A DNA stretch of 64,000 bases from Ruania halotolerans (GTDB taxonomy: Bacteria > Actinomycetota > Actinomycetes > Actinomycetales > Beutenbergiaceae), in contig NZ_CP088017.1 of the NCBI RefSeq assembly GCF_021049285.1, forward strand, positions 372,001 to 436,000, written 5' to 3'. Numbering within the stretch: position 1 is the first letter of the stretch; each line of letters starts with the position of its first letter. Position numbers and translations under genes: made by a program. The notes under the pieces are model-generated. The model ran no database searches and was not told the DNA's origin. It was given only the letters and a program-made list of their open reading frames with translations. This document shows, one piece after another, positions 52,754-61,736 of the stretch.

Positions 52754-53215
52754 ACCTCATCATCCGCTCGGGCTGTCTATCCGGCGTACGTCGCTGTACC
52801 AGCGCAGTGTATCCAGCACCGACGGCAGGCCGGGGCCGATCGCGGCGATGCGTGCGACTCCCTGAACTGCCACCCTCCATGCGCCGCTCCCGCGAGGGTC
52901 TCCTGGAGGCCACGTCTCACCCCCCTTCTCACCCTCCTCACCCTCTGGCGACCTGAAATCTCACCCATGGAGATCTGCACAGGAGCAGGGCAAGCTATCG
53001 CAACGCTGCTAGAAACGACTGTGGCACCTCTCGATCTGCCGGAGTGGGCCAGTGGCCCATCATCCGGGGCAGATTCATGAGGTACCGCCAGCCGCGTCGC
53101 CGCGGCTCCCTGACCGCTCGGGGCGGGGGTGTTTCCCCCATTTCGCCCCCGCCCCGAGCTCATCAGGTACGGCGGACGAGGATGCCTACGGGCCGCCGTG
53201 TTCAGCGCGGACGGT
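52754..53215. other. 462-bp region between fucose operon end and glutamate dehydrogenase
   Basis: No gene was recognised. It contains the terminator of the fucose operon at 53116-53159 and a TCACC-rich stretch (TCACC at 52917, 52929 and 52938, plus another near 52961). The TCACC spacing is 12 and 9 bp, so it does not form a regular PHO-like array. The promoter of the glutamate dehydrogenase gene must lie here but is not obvious. Confidence 0.55.
53116..53159 (-). terminator. Terminator of the fucose operon
   Basis: The 14-bp perfect GC-rich arms at 53116-53129 and 53146-53159 surround a 16-base loop, 57 bp past the aldo/keto reductase stop. Confidence 0.75.
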
Positions 53216-54166
53216 TCAGAGGCCGAGCTCGGGCCAGGCGCTGAACTTCGGCCGATGAAGCAACTCCACGTTCGCGCGCACCTCGTCCGCAGTCTGCATC
53301 CCGAGCACCACGGAGGCGACCTCAGGCCGTCGAAGCGGGTACTCCACGGCCAGCTGCGGCAGGGTGGCACCGTGCGCCGTGGCAGTGCCCGCCATCGCCC
53401 TGGCTCGATCCAGCACCTCGGCGGCGGCCGGCTCGTAGTCGAATGTGGCCTGCTCGGGCACGGTGTCCCGGGCCAGGATGCCCGAGTTGAACACCCCGGC
53501 CAGCACCACGCGTCGCGTTCCCGCTGCGGCGCTGACCTGGTCGAAGCCGTCCTGGCGTAGCACCGTGTACCGGCCGGCCAGCATCACGGTGTCGATGTCG
53601 TACCGCTGCAGAGCCTCAATTGCCGTGGCCGTATCGTTTGTCCCCACCCCCACCGCTCGCACGGCTCCTTCCTCACGTAGCTCCAGCAGCGCCGTCACGG
53701 CCTGGGCCAGGGCATCGGGAACATCGCTCACGTCCGGGTCGTGCACGAGGGCAATGTCCACGTGCGCCAGGCCGAGGCGGTCCAGGCTGCTGGCGAGACT
53801 GCGACGCACCGAGTCCCGGTCGAACCCCCACGTTCGCGTGAGATCCCCGGCCACCTCGAACATCTCATCGTCCTGAGGCAGCGGCGGCACCCTGGGCACG
53901 AGGAGGCGTCCCACCTTGGTCGATACCACGAACTCCTCTCGCGGCCGGCCAGCGAGCCCGGCACCCAGCCGCCGTTCGGAGAGCCCCAGCCCGTAGTGCG
54001 GGGCGGTGTCGAAGTAGCGGATACCGCCATCCCACGCTGCTTCGACCGTGGCGCGCGAGGTGTCGTCGTCGATCGCTTGATAGAGGTTGCCCAGCCCGGC
54101 GGCGCCGAACCCGATCTCGGTCAGGTCGAGGGCACCGCCCCCGGCGCGAATCTCACGAGTCTGCAA
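53216..54166 (-). CDS. L-fucose (D-threo-aldose) 1-dehydrogenase, aldo/keto reductase
   Basis: A 316-residue NAD(P)-dependent aldo/keto reductase, assigned to the oxidation of L-fucose to L-fuconolactone, first step of the pathway encoded here. It has the barrel and tetrad motifs: IRYFDTAPHYGLGLSERRLG (Asp and Tyr), STKVGRLL (Lys) and HVDIALVHDPD (His). Relatives with this N-terminus (LTEIGFGAAGLGNLY) are D-threo-aldose 1-dehydrogenases. It is last in a four-gene operon, its start lying 14 bp inside the lactonase gene. A terminator follows. Confidence 0.88.
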   Translation of the reverse strand: MQTREIRAGGGALDLTEIGFGAAGLGNLYQAIDDDTSRATVEAAWDGGIRYFDTAPHYGLGLSERRLGAGLAGRPREEFVVSTKVGRLLVPRVPPLPQDDEMFEVAGDLTRTWGFDRDSVRRSLASSLDRLGLAHVDIALVHDPDVSDVPDALAQAVTALLELREEGAVRAVGVGTNDTATAIEALQRYDIDTVMLAGRYTVLRQDGFDQVSAAAGTRRVVLAGVFNSGILARDTVPEQATFDYEPAAAEVLDRARAMAGTATAHGATLPQLAVEYPLRRPEVASVVLGMQTADEVRANVELLHRPKFSAWPELGL

Positions 54167-55037
54167 CGGGTCTCACCTCTGCGAGTCGGTATACCCGGGA
54201 GGCGTTGCCCCCCATGACGGCGGCCCGGTCCGTGGAGGAGAGCCCGTCCAGTAGCGTCTGGGCAGCGCCGGCCCACTGCGGTGCGTCGCCGCGCAGCCAC
54301 ACCACCGGCCAGTCCGTACCGAACAGCAACCGATCCGGTCCGAACGCCTCCAGTGCCAGGTCCACAGCGGGCCGTAGACCGTCCGCGGTACAGGCGGTCG
54401 GGTCGAGGGGGCCCAATCCGGAGACCTTCGCCAGCACGTGCTGATGGCCCGCCAGGGCGGTCAGGTCACGCGCCCAGTCTGCCCACGCGTCGCTGCCGAA
54501 CGGCGGATTCCCCAGATGGTCGAGCACCAGTGTGGTGGCGTGGCTCTCAGCCAGACGTACCGCCTGACCGAGCTGTTCAGGGCGCAGCACCAGGTCCAGG
54601 GCCAACCCCAGATCTCCGAGGGTGGTGATCCCGGGGGCGCGTTCGGGGCGCAGCAGCGCCTCGTCGTCGGGGTCCTGATGGGCGAGGTGCCGGATCCCCA
54701 CCAACCCCGCGCCCCGGCCTCCGAGTGATCCGACCGTGGCGGCAACGTCACCGGCAAGGTCCACCCAGCCGACGACGCCACGCACCCGAGCGCCATCGAT
54801 AAGCCCGAGAAGTTCCGCAGTCTCGGCAATGCTGTGCGCCGATTGCACGAGCACCGCCCCGTCGATTCCGCAGGCGTCCTGCATGGCGGCCAGGTCGGCC
54901 ACCGCGAAGTCGCGGTCGATCGGCTGCATCGCCTCCGGATCGATCCACGGCTGCGGGGTCCGGTGCCGGTTCCACAGGTGCGCATGCGCATCGATGATGG
55001 CCGATGGGGGCACCGGGCCGGCGGTCTCTGCCGTCAC
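54153..55037 (-). CDS. L-fuconolactone hydrolase (amidohydrolase family)
   Basis: A 294-residue metal-dependent hydrolase of the amidohydrolase_2 type, predicted to open L-fucono-1,5-lactone to L-fuconate. Motifs are IIDAHAHLWNRHRTPQPWIDPE (metal HxH and the WI-x-P typical of fuconolactonases), TLVLDHLGNPPFG (His) and LLFGTDWPVVWL (catalytic Asp). It lies between the dehydrogenase and keto-deoxyfuconate dehydrogenase genes, with 14-bp and 4-bp overlaps respectively, in an operon whose other members fit L-fucose. It is soluble, with no signal peptide. Confidence 0.9.
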   Translation of the reverse strand: MTAETAGPVPPSAIIDAHAHLWNRHRTPQPWIDPEAMQPIDRDFAVADLAAMQDACGIDGAVLVQSAHSIAETAELLGLIDGARVRGVVGWVDLAGDVAATVGSLGGRGAGLVGIRHLAHQDPDDEALLRPERAPGITTLGDLGLALDLVLRPEQLGQAVRLAESHATTLVLDHLGNPPFGSDAWADWARDLTALAGHQHVLAKVSGLGPLDPTACTADGLRPAVDLALEAFGPDRLLFGTDWPVVWLRGDAPQWAGAAQTLLDGLSSTDRAAVMGGNASRVYRLAEVRPVADS

Positions 55038-55810
55038 TGTGGCCGCAACCGGAGCTCGTGCATACCGCCGTCCACGGCGAGACTGACTCCCACTGTGGAG
55101 CTGCTGGCGGGGTTGGCCAGGTACGCGACGGCGCCGGCCACCTCCGCCGCGCTCACCAGGCGCCCGTGCGGCTGACGGGCTTCCAATGCCGCCCGTTCCG
55201 CTGCCGGGTCATCGGCGGCGTCCAACAGGCGCCCGATCCACGGGGTATCTGCCGTGCCCGGACTCACGCAGTTCACCCGGATCCCTTCGCGCACATGATC
55301 GGCAGCCATCGCCCGCGTCAGAGCCAGCACGGCGCCTTTCGACGCGCTGTACAAGGCGCGCTGGGGCAGTCCAGCGGTGGCGGCGATCGAGCTGACGTTC
55401 ACGATCGACGCGTACGAGGAGGCACGCAGATGCGGCAGGCAGGCGCGGCTCGCCCGGACCATCCCGATGACGTTCACGTCCAGCACGGCCGCCCACTGCT
55501 CGTCGGTGTTGTCCGCCACGGTGCCCTGGGCGCCAATTCCGGCGTTGTTCACCAGGATGTCGATCGCGCCGTAGGTGGCCACCACCTGCTCGACGGCGGT
55601 TCGCACCCCCGCGTCATCGGTGACGTCCGCGTGCAGGGCACGGACGCCGTCGGGAAGACCGTGAACGGTGGACGGCTCGCCGGCCGGGATGTCCCGGTCC
55701 AGCACCATCACGCGGGCGCCATCGGCGTGCAGGCGCGTGGCGATCGCGGCGCCGATGCCGGACGCCCCACCGGTGACGACGGCGACCAGACCTTCGAAAT
55801 CCTTGGTCAT
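55034..55810 (-). CDS. 2-keto-3-deoxy-L-fuconate dehydrogenase (SDR)
   Basis: A 258-residue short-chain dehydrogenase, predicted to oxidise 2-keto-3-deoxy-L-fuconate at C4 to the 2,4-diketo acid. The cofactor site is VVTGGASGIGAAIA with DRD after the second strand (NAD preference). The catalytic residues are in NNAG, IVNVSSIA and YSASKGAVL (Ser, Tyr, Lys). The substrate-loop sequence CVSPGTADTPWIGRLL is typical of this group. It overlaps the hydrolase gene before it and the lactonase gene after it by 4 bp each. Confidence 0.9.
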   Translation of the reverse strand: MTKDFEGLVAVVTGGASGIGAAIATRLHADGARVMVLDRDIPAGEPSTVHGLPDGVRALHADVTDDAGVRTAVEQVVATYGAIDILVNNAGIGAQGTVADNTDEQWAAVLDVNVIGMVRASRACLPHLRASSYASIVNVSSIAATAGLPQRALYSASKGAVLALTRAMAADHVREGIRVNCVSPGTADTPWIGRLLDAADDPAAERAALEARQPHGRLVSAAEVAGAVAYLANPASSSTVGVSLAVDGGMHELRLRPQ

Positions 55811-56670
55811 GAGGACGAGCCCATCACGGTGCGCTGCTTGCCGAGGCCCTCGATCTCCACCTCGACCACGTCGCCCTCACTGAGGTACGGGAAGCGCCCG
55901 GAGAGCGCGACGCCCTCAGGGGTTCCGGTGAGGATCACATCGCCCGGGTCGAGCGCCAGATACTGGCTCAGGTGCCACACGATGTGGTCCACGCCGAAGA
56001 TCATGTCCGAGGTGCTGGAATCCTGGCGAGGCTCACCGTTCACCCAGCTGCGCAGGCGCAGGTTCGTGGGGTCCACCTCATCCGCGGTCACCAGCCACGG
56101 ACCCAGCGGGGAGAAGTCCGGGGCGCACTTGCCCTTGCTCCACTGGCCGCCGGATTCGGCGAGCTGGAAGTCCCGCTCGGAGAGATCGTCGGCCGTGACG
56201 AACCCGGCGATGTGCTCGCGGGCCTGCTCGGGGGAGTCCAGATAGAGCGCGCGGGTGCCGATCACGATGCCGAGTTCCACCTCCCAGTCGGTCTTGGTGC
56301 TGCGCCGCGGGATCGCCACCGGGTCATTCGGACCGGTGAGCGTGTTCGCCGCCTTGAAGAACAGGATCGGCACCTCGGGCGGCTCGGCTCCGGACTCGGC
56401 CGCGTGCGCCGCATAGTTCTGCCCGATGCACAGGATGGATCCTGCCGAGGCGATCGGGGAACCGACCCGACGATCAGGGGCATCCTCGAGGACGGACAGG
56501 GTGCCGGCCTCGGCCGCCGCACGAATCTTCTCCAGGGAGTGCGCGCCCAGGTGGGCACCGGTCAGGTCCGGAACGACCGGGCGCAGGTCATACGCGATGG
56601 TGGTTCCGTCACTCGCAACGAGCAGTGCGGGAATCTCATGGCCGGGATCTCCCAGGCGAGCAAGCTTCAT
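55807..56670 (-). CDS. 2,4-diketo-3-deoxy-L-fuconate hydrolase (FAH family)
   Basis: A 287-residue fumarylacetoacetate-hydrolase-fold enzyme, predicted to split 2,4-diketo-3-deoxy-L-fuconate into pyruvate and L-lactate, the end of the pathway. The metal site follows [16 protein letters not shown]: Glu in [10 protein letters not shown] and Asp in [14 protein letters not shown]. The C-terminus [14 protein letters not shown] is conserved. The ATG at 56670 follows GGAGG with good spacing and begins the family-typical MKLARLG. It is the first gene of the leftward operon, divergent from the fuconate dehydratase gene. Confidence 0.9.
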   Translation of the reverse strand: MKLARLGDPGHEIPALLVASDGTTIAYDLRPVVPDLTGAHLGAHSLEKIRAAAEAGTLSVLEDAPDRRVGSPIASAGSILCIGQNYAAHAAESGAEPPEVPILFFKAANTLTGPNDPVAIPRRSTKTDWEVELGIVIGTRALYLDSPEQAREHIAGFVTADDLSERDFQLAESGGQWSKGKCAPDFSPLGPWLVTADEVDPTNLRLRSWVNGEPRQDSSTSDMIFGVDHIVWHLSQYLALDPGDVILTGTPEGVALSGRFPYLSEGDVVEVEIEGLGKQRTVMGSSS

Positions 56671-56720
56671 CGATCCTCCAGTGTGGCGCGGGATGAGAAC
56701 CGGGGGAATTGACCGGCGAA

Positions 56721-56731
56721 ACATCCGATGT
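56721..56731. promoter_or_regulatory. Palindrome ACATCCGATGT in the divergent fucose promoter
   Basis: An 11-bp perfect hyphenated palindrome containing ATCGGATG on the complement strand, the same core as in the repeats before the GntR gene. It is placed between the hydrolase operon and the dehydratase gene, where one regulator can control both. Confidence 0.5.
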
Positions 56732-56764
56732 CTAGGCTCACCACAGTATCCACGGGAGGTTGCT

Positions 56765-58057
56765 ATGAGCAAGATCGTCGCCGTCGACGTGACCGATGTC
56801 CGATTCCCCACGTCCGCTGACCTCGATGGGTCGGATGCGATGAACCCCGACCCGGACTACTCGGCCGCGTACCTGCGGGTGGGCACCGATAGTGACGAGG
56901 ACTCGGCGCGAGGCCATGCCGGCTACGGATTCGTGTTCACCATCGGCCGGGGCAATGACGTGCAGGTAGCGGCCGTACGCAGCCTCGCCGAGCGGCTGAT
57001 CGGGCGCGACGCGGAGGAATTGCTCGCCGATCTCGGCGGCGTGTGGCGCGAGCTGGTCTACGACTCGCAGTGGCGCTGGCTCGGCCCGGAGAAGGGCGTC
57101 TCGCATATGGCCGTCGGCGCCGTGGTCAATGCGCTGTGGGATCTGCGCGCCAAGCGCGAGGGTCTGCCGCTGTGGCAACTGCTCGCCCGGCTCAGCCCGG
57201 CCGAGATCGTGGATCTGGTGGACTTCCGATACCTGTCCGACGCCCTCACCCGTGAGGAAGCCCTGGAACTGCTCACGGCAGCCGAACCCGGCCGGGCCGA
57301 GCGAGAGGCGACGTTGCTCGCCGAGGGATACCCCGCCTACACCACCACCCCCGGATGGCTCGGCTACTCCGATGAGAAGCTCGAGCATCTGAGCAAGGAA
57401 GCCGTGGCCGACGGCTACACCCAGATCAAGCTCAAGGTCGGCAGCGACCTCGCCGAGGACAAGCGCCGCCTACGGATCGCACGGGACGCCGTCGGGCCGG
57501 ACGTGAAGATCGCCATTGACGCGAACCAGCGGTGGGACGTGACCGAGGCGATCGATTGGGTGAACGCTCTGGCCGAGTTCGATCTGGCCTGGATCGAGGA
57601 GCCCACCAATCCCGACGACGTCCTCGCCCACGCGGCGATCTCGCGGGGGGTGGCGCCCGTCCCGGTGGCCACCGGTGAGCACGCCGCGAATCGAGTGATC
57701 TTCAAACAGTTGCTGCAGGCCGGCGGGGCCCAGGTGGTGCAGATCGACGCCACGCGCGTGGCCGGGGTGAACGAGAACCTCGCGATCCTGTTGCTCGCCG
57801 CCAAGTTCGGGGTACGGGTGTGCCCGCACGCCGGGGGTGTGGGACTGTGCGAGGTGGTGCAGCACCTGTCCATGTTCGACGTGGTGGCCCTGTCCGGCAC
57901 CACGCAGGATCGGATGATCGAGTACGTGGACCACCTGCACGAGCACTTCGTGGAGCCGGTGGTGATCGAGAACGCCCGCTACCGCCCGCCGCAGCGGCCC
58001 GGAAGCGGTGCCGAGATGCACGCCGCCTCGGTGGAGCAGTACACCTGGGCCCGATGA
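56765..58057 (+). CDS. fucD: L-fuconate dehydratase (enolase superfamily)
   Basis: A 430-residue mandelate-racemase-type enolase superfamily enzyme, removing water from L-fuconate to give 2-keto-3-deoxy-L-fuconate. The catalytic Lys pair is in [12 protein letters not shown], metal ligands in [18 protein letters not shown] and TGEHAANR, and the His-Asp partner region in [12 protein letters not shown]. The start [12 protein letters not shown]-like [17 protein letters not shown] and the length match characterised fuconate dehydratases. GGGAGG lies 7-8 bp before ATG 56765. It is transcribed away from the other four pathway genes and is followed by the regulator gene 46 bp later. Confidence 0.93.
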   Translation: MSKIVAVDVTDVRFPTSADLDGSDAMNPDPDYSAAYLRVGTDSDEDSARGHAGYGFVFTIGRGNDVQVAAVRSLAERLIGRDAEELLADLGGVWRELVYDSQWRWLGPEKGVSHMAVGAVVNALWDLRAKREGLPLWQLLARLSPAEIVDLVDFRYLSDALTREEALELLTAAEPGRAEREATLLAEGYPAYTTTPGWLGYSDEKLEHLSKEAVADGYTQIKLKVGSDLAEDKRRLRIARDAVGPDVKIAIDANQRWDVTEAIDWVNALAEFDLAWIEEPTNPDDVLAHAAISRGVAPVPVATGEHAANRVIFKQLLQAGGAQVVQIDATRVAGVNENLAILLLAAKFGVRVCPHAGGVGLCEVVQHLSMFDVVALSGTTQDRMIEYVDHLHEHFVEPVVIENARYRPPQRPGSGAEMHAASVEQYTWAR

Positions 58058-58068
58058 GCACGGTGCCC

Positions 58069-58100
58069 AAAGATCGGATGACACCGAAAGATAGGATGAC
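58069..58100 (+). promoter_or_regulatory. Two 14-bp direct repeats before the GntR gene
   Basis: AAAGATCGGATGAC (58069-58082) and AAAGATAGGATGAC (58087-58100) differ at one base and are spaced 18 bp apart. They end 3 bp before the GTG start and share the ATCGGATG core with the upstream divergent promoter. This is a probable autoregulatory operator. Confidence 0.6.
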
Positions 58101-58103
58101 TCG

Positions 58104-58790
58104 GTGGCCGTAACCGATACCGCAATCGAGACGATCAAGGCGATGATCGTCTCCGGTGAGTTGCGGCCCGGGCAGCGGCTGCCGCCAGAGAAGGAACTCA
58201 GTGAGCGCCTCGGCCTGTCCCGGAACTCGCTGCGCGAGGCGGTCAAGTCGCTGGAGCTGATCCGGGTGCTGGATGTGCGCCGCGGAGACGGCACCTATGT
58301 GACATCCCTGGAGCCGCGGCTGCTGCTGGAGGCGATGTCCTTCGTGGTGGACCTGCACCAGGACGACTCCGTGCTGGAGATCTTCGAGGTGCGGCGCCTG
58401 CTGGAGCCGCACGCCGCCGCGCTCGCCGCTGCGCGGATCAGTGAGGCGGAGCTGGACGCGCTCGCCGTCGATCTCGACGGGCTGCCCGCCGAACCCTCGG
58501 TGGAGGAACTGGTGGACCATGATGTGCGCTTCCATGCCGCGATCACCGCGGCCGGCGGAAACGCCTACCTGGCGAGCCTGCTCGATTCGCTGACCAGTGC
58601 CACGGTCCGAGCCCGCGTGTGGCGTGGGATCACCCAGGAACGGGTCACCGACCGTACGCTCGCCGAGCATCGGGCCATCCTGGATGCGCTACGACGGCGT
58701 GATGCGGAGATGGTGCGCGCGGTACTCACCGTGCATATCGGGGGAGTGGAGGCGTGGTTGCAGCGCGCCGCTGACCCCGACCTGCCCTAG
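58104..58790 (+). CDS. GntR/FadR-family regulator of L-fucose catabolism
   Basis: A 228-residue regulator starting at GTG 58104. The winged helix-turn-helix (1-70) reads LRPGQRLPPEKELSERLGLSRNSLREAVKSLELIRVLDVRRGDGTYV. The all-helical FCD effector domain (80-225) contains the metal-binding His/Asp pattern (EVRRLLEPHAAALA, DVRFHAAI, EHRAILDAL). FCD regulators bind small organic acids, so an L-fucose pathway acid is a plausible inducer. There is no clear Shine-Dalgarno sequence; the direct repeats sit directly before the start, consistent with a very short leader. Confidence 0.9.
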   Translation: MAVTDTAIETIKAMIVSGELRPGQRLPPEKELSERLGLSRNSLREAVKSLELIRVLDVRRGDGTYVTSLEPRLLLEAMSFVVDLHQDDSVLEIFEVRRLLEPHAAALAAARISEAELDALAVDLDGLPAEPSVEELVDHDVRFHAAITAAGGNAYLASLLDSLTSATVRARVWRGITQERVTDRTLAEHRAILDALRRRDAEMVRAVLTVHIGGVEAWLQRAADPDLP

Positions 58791-58803
58791 GTTCTCGTGT
58801 GAA

Positions 58804-58825
58804 GGCTGAGCTGGTCGGCTCAGCC
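58804..58825. terminator. Small hairpin between convergent genes
   Basis: The 8-bp arms GGCTGAGC and GCTCAGCC surround a 6-base loop and overlap the stop codon of the hydroxyacid dehydrogenase gene. It could act for both converging units; it is modest in strength. Confidence 0.4.
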
Positions 58826-59830
58826 GAGGCGGTGATAGTTCTCCGCGGTGACCTCGTGCTGCAACGAGCCGTCGGTGAGGAACTGCCGGATCTCCTCCAT
58901 CACGATCTGCCCCTGAGCGAACCGCGCCTCCACGGTGCCCCCGGCCACGTGCGGGGTCAGGACCACGTTCTCCAGCCCGAAGAGTTCGCTCTGCGGGTCG
59001 AGTGGTTCCTGAGTGAACACGTCCAGACCAGCGCGCAGCCGCCCGGACCGCAGTTCGGCGAGTAGCGCATGCTCATCCGTCACCCGCGCACGGGCCGTGT
59101 TGATGACGATCGCATCGTCGCGCAGCAGCGCCAACTGCTCCGCTCCGATCATCCCCGCCGTCTGTGCGGTGGCGGGCGCGTTGATGGCCAAGACATCGCT
59201 GGTCTCGCACAGCTCGTCGAGGTCGCACAGTTGCACCCCGAGCGCGGTCGCGTCCGCAGCGCTGATGTACGGGTCATAGGCGCGTAGCTCCGTCGCTCCC
59301 AGCCCTTGGACCATCCGGGCGTAGTGCCGGCCCACCCGGCTCAGCGAGACCAGCCCGATCCGCTGAGCGGTGATACTGCGGCCCAGTATCCCCACGCCAC
59401 CGGTACGCCAGTCACGCGAGGACTGGAACCGGCGATCGTGCAGCACCAGGTTGCGCAGCAGCGCGAGGGTCATCGTCACCGACATCTCGGCCACCGCGAC
59501 CGCCATCGCTTCGGCGCCGCCCTGGACAAGGCGAAGTCCGGTCGTGAGTACGTCCGCCGGATAGAGACCGCGCACTGAGCCCGCGCTGTGCACAGCCAGC
59601 TTCAGCCGGGAGCCGGTGAGGATCGCCGGATCGAACGGCTGGGTGCTCCACGAGGTGATGAGCACGTCGAAGGAGTCCGCCACATTCGGGGGCACCGGTA
59701 CTCGATCGTTCTCCGCTGCACCGATGACGAGGTCGCCGAGGTCGCCGAGCGCTTCCTGGGTGGCGCCGTCATAGAGCCGGGCGAATTCGTCCGGCCTGAT
59801 CGCGGCGAACATGCGAATGGGCTGCGTCAT
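58820..59830 (-). CDS. D-2-hydroxyacid dehydrogenase family protein
   Basis: A 336-residue NAD-dependent dehydrogenase. Catalytic residues are present: Arg in INTARARVTDEHALL, Glu in DVFTQEPLDP and His in VLTPHVAGGT. The nucleotide loop is unusual: where the family has GxGxxG, this protein has IGLVSLSRVGRHYA, with Ser in place of the first two glycines, which may alter cofactor binding. The substrate is unknown. The gene is third in the nagB-nagA operon, 41 bp after nagA, suggesting a role in amino-sugar or sugar-acid metabolism. AGGAG precedes the ATG at 59830; the longer in-frame extension overlaps nagA and is rejected. Confidence 0.85.
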   Translation of the reverse strand: MTQPIRMFAAIRPDEFARLYDGATQEALGDLGDLVIGAAENDRVPVPPNVADSFDVLITSWSTQPFDPAILTGSRLKLAVHSAGSVRGLYPADVLTTGLRLVQGGAEAMAVAVAEMSVTMTLALLRNLVLHDRRFQSSRDWRTGGVGILGRSITAQRIGLVSLSRVGRHYARMVQGLGATELRAYDPYISAADATALGVQLCDLDELCETSDVLAINAPATAQTAGMIGAEQLALLRDDAIVINTARARVTDEHALLAELRSGRLRAGLDVFTQEPLDPQSELFGLENVVLTPHVAGGTVEARFAQGQIVMEEIRQFLTDGSLQHEVTAENYHRLG

Positions 59831-59871
59831 CGTTCTCCTGGGTCGGTGCTCTGCTGGCATGGGAGCGTGCG

Positions 59872-60927
59872 TCAGTTCTCCACCACGCGGGTACCGGCCA
59901 CGTCCACGGCACGCACCCGGCTCCCGGTGTGATCGATATCGAGCAGCAGGCGATCTCCGTGCGGACCCGCGCGCTCGTCGAGATTCAACAGGGTGGCCGG
60001 GCGGTGAGTGGCCATCGCCACGAGCTCGTCTTCGCCGAATGGCAGGTGCTCGCGTGCCCAGTCCAGGCAACCGCGCAGCGACCGGCCGGAGCCCGCGAGC
60101 AGCTCGGTTCCGGTCAGGGTCAGCCGGCCGTCACCGGAGACGGTCACCGAACCACCCACCGGGGTGCGGTACTCGCCTGGCTCGGCGCCCGCGAGCGCGA
60201 CCGAATCGGAGGTGAGGACGCATCGATCCGGTGCGTTCGCGCGCAGAAATACGGTGAGCACATCGGCGGGCAGGTGGTGCCCGTCCGGGATCACCATCGC
60301 CGTCAGCCGATCCTCGGCGAGCTGCGCCCAGAGATGGTTCGGATGGCGCGGCAACAGAGGGTAAGTGCCGTTGCCGAGATGGGTGGAGAGCGTGGCGCCC
60401 GCCTCGGCGGCCTCACGCACCTGGCCTGGGGTCGGCGCACAGTGTCCGATCGAGGTTCGCACACCTCTCGCGGCGGCGCCGCGGATGAATTCCAGGGCGC
60501 CATCACGTTCGGGTGCCAGGGTCACGATCCGGACCAGGCCGTCACAGGCCTCCTGCCAGCGGTCCAACTCGTTCAGATCAGGATCGCGCAGGTGGCGCCG
60601 GTCATGCGCACCCCGGGGGCCGTCGTCGGCGTTCAGTGCCGGACCCTCGATGTGCACGCCCGGGATCGAGTGCGCCACGAGCGGATCCTGACGGCGTGCC
60701 TGCGCAATCGCGCTCAGGGTCGAGAGGATCTGAGATTCGGGTGCGGTGACGAGAGTGGGCAGGAATGTTGTGGTCCCTTCGGCCCACAGTGACTTCGTCA
60801 GGGCGATGACCAGGCCCGCGTCGGCATCGTGGGCATTCAGGTCCAGGCCGCCGTAACCGTTCACCTGCAGATCGATCAGGCCGGGCCAGGTCACGTGCCT
60901 GGTTCTCCCCGGTTCCTGCGCGGTCAT
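59872..60927 (-). CDS. nagA: N-acetylglucosamine-6-phosphate deacetylase
   Basis: A 351-residue amidohydrolase-fold enzyme, removing acetate from GlcNAc-6-phosphate. Motifs are WPGLIDLQVNGYGGLD (the first metal His of other families is Gln here, as usual for NagA), VHIEGPALN (Glu ligand), SIGHCAPTPGQVREA (His), THLGNGTYPLLPRHPN and LTSDSVALAGAEPGEY (catalytic Asp). The segment after IEGPALN (ADDGPRGAHD) matches the family F-x-x-x-x-x-G-A-H. ATG 60927 overlaps the nagB stop by 4 bp. Its product passes to NagB, encoded just upstream. Confidence 0.9.
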   Translation of the reverse strand: MTAQEPGRTRHVTWPGLIDLQVNGYGGLDLNAHDADAGLVIALTKSLWAEGTTTFLPTLVTAPESQILSTLSAIAQARRQDPLVAHSIPGVHIEGPALNADDGPRGAHDRRHLRDPDLNELDRWQEACDGLVRIVTLAPERDGALEFIRGAAARGVRTSIGHCAPTPGQVREAAEAGATLSTHLGNGTYPLLPRHPNHLWAQLAEDRLTAMVIPDGHHLPADVLTVFLRANAPDRCVLTSDSVALAGAEPGEYRTPVGGSVTVSGDGRLTLTGTELLAGSGRSLRGCLDWAREHLPFGEDELVAMATHRPATLLNLDERAGPHGDRLLLDIDHTGSRVRAVDVAGTRVVEN

Positions 60928-61721
60928 GACGTCGATGATGCCGTAGACCATCCGGGGAGCGCGTTGAGCTCACTCGCGGCGTCGCGGTCGAGGAACCAGT
61001 GGGCGCCCGGGTGCTCTTGCAAGCGGCTGGCCGGGCACGCCGACTCGACCGGGCCGGTCAGTGCCCGCGCGACGGCAGGCGCCTTCTGGGTGCCGATTAC
61101 CGTGCACACCATCGTGGTGGCTGAGGCCAGCGCCGGTACAGTCAGGGTCAGGGCGCGCGAAGGGACCTCTGTGAGGTCGGGGAACAGCCCGTCATCGACC
61201 TGTTGCTGCCGGGAGACCCGGTCCAACGTCACCTCACGCACCCAGGCCTTGTCGGCGAAGTCGGCGAGTGCGGGTTCGTTGAAGGCGATATGGCCGTTCA
61301 CGCCCACGCCGAGGCAGGTCAGGTCGATGGGAGCCGCCGCGATCAGGGCGCTGTAGCGGGCGATTTCCTCGGCGGCGTCGGCATCTGCACGAATGCGCTC
61401 GAAGCCGGCGAGCGCCGTCGTCGGTAACCGATCAGCGAGCCATTGCCCGAAGGCCTGCGGTCGATCCATCTCGAGACCGAGGTACTCGTCCATGTGGAAG
61501 GCGCGGACCTTCGACCAGTCGATGCGTTCATCCTGTGCGAGAGCGGTGAGCATGGCCTCCTGCGATGGGGCGCTCGCGAAGATGACCCGGGCCTCGCCGC
61601 GCTTCTGGATCGAGTCGACGATCGCATCGGCGGCGTGGCGTGCGGCAGCACGAGCGGTCTCGTGCACGGTGGCGCCCGTGGTCACCCGGACGGCCCGCAC
61701 GGACCGATCGGTCGAGGTCAT
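60924..61721 (-). CDS. nagB: Glucosamine-6-phosphate deaminase
   Basis: A 265-residue isomerase-deaminase converting glucosamine-6-phosphate to fructose-6-phosphate and ammonia. It has the family motifs RAFHMDEYLGL (catalytic Asp), CLGVGVNGHIAFNEP (the His catalytic loop) and ALTLTVPALASA. The C-terminus is near the common length of about 260. AAGGAATCTC precedes the ATG at 61721; the longer frame to 61751 would cover the operator and is rejected. It is first in the nagB-nagA-dehydrogenase operon. The operator TGCAA-N4-TTGCA lies 16 bp ahead of the start, so transcription is probably repressed by a LacI-type protein. Confidence 0.92.
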   Translation of the reverse strand: MTSTDRSVRAVRVTTGATVHETARAAARHAADAIVDSIQKRGEARVIFASAPSQEAMLTALAQDERIDWSKVRAFHMDEYLGLEMDRPQAFGQWLADRLPTTALAGFERIRADADAAEEIARYSALIAAAPIDLTCLGVGVNGHIAFNEPALADFADKAWVREVTLDRVSRQQQVDDGLFPDLTEVPSRALTLTVPALASATTMVCTVIGTQKAPAVARALTGPVESACPASRLQEHPGAHWFLDRDAASELNALPGWSTASSTS

Positions 61722-61736
61722 GAGATTCCTTTCACT

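Noticed and set aside
52917-52942. TCACC-rich stretch upstream of glutamate dehydrogenase as a PHO box
   Set aside because: The units are spaced 12 and 9 bp rather than 11 and lack the leading T of TTCACC, so the resemblance is weak.
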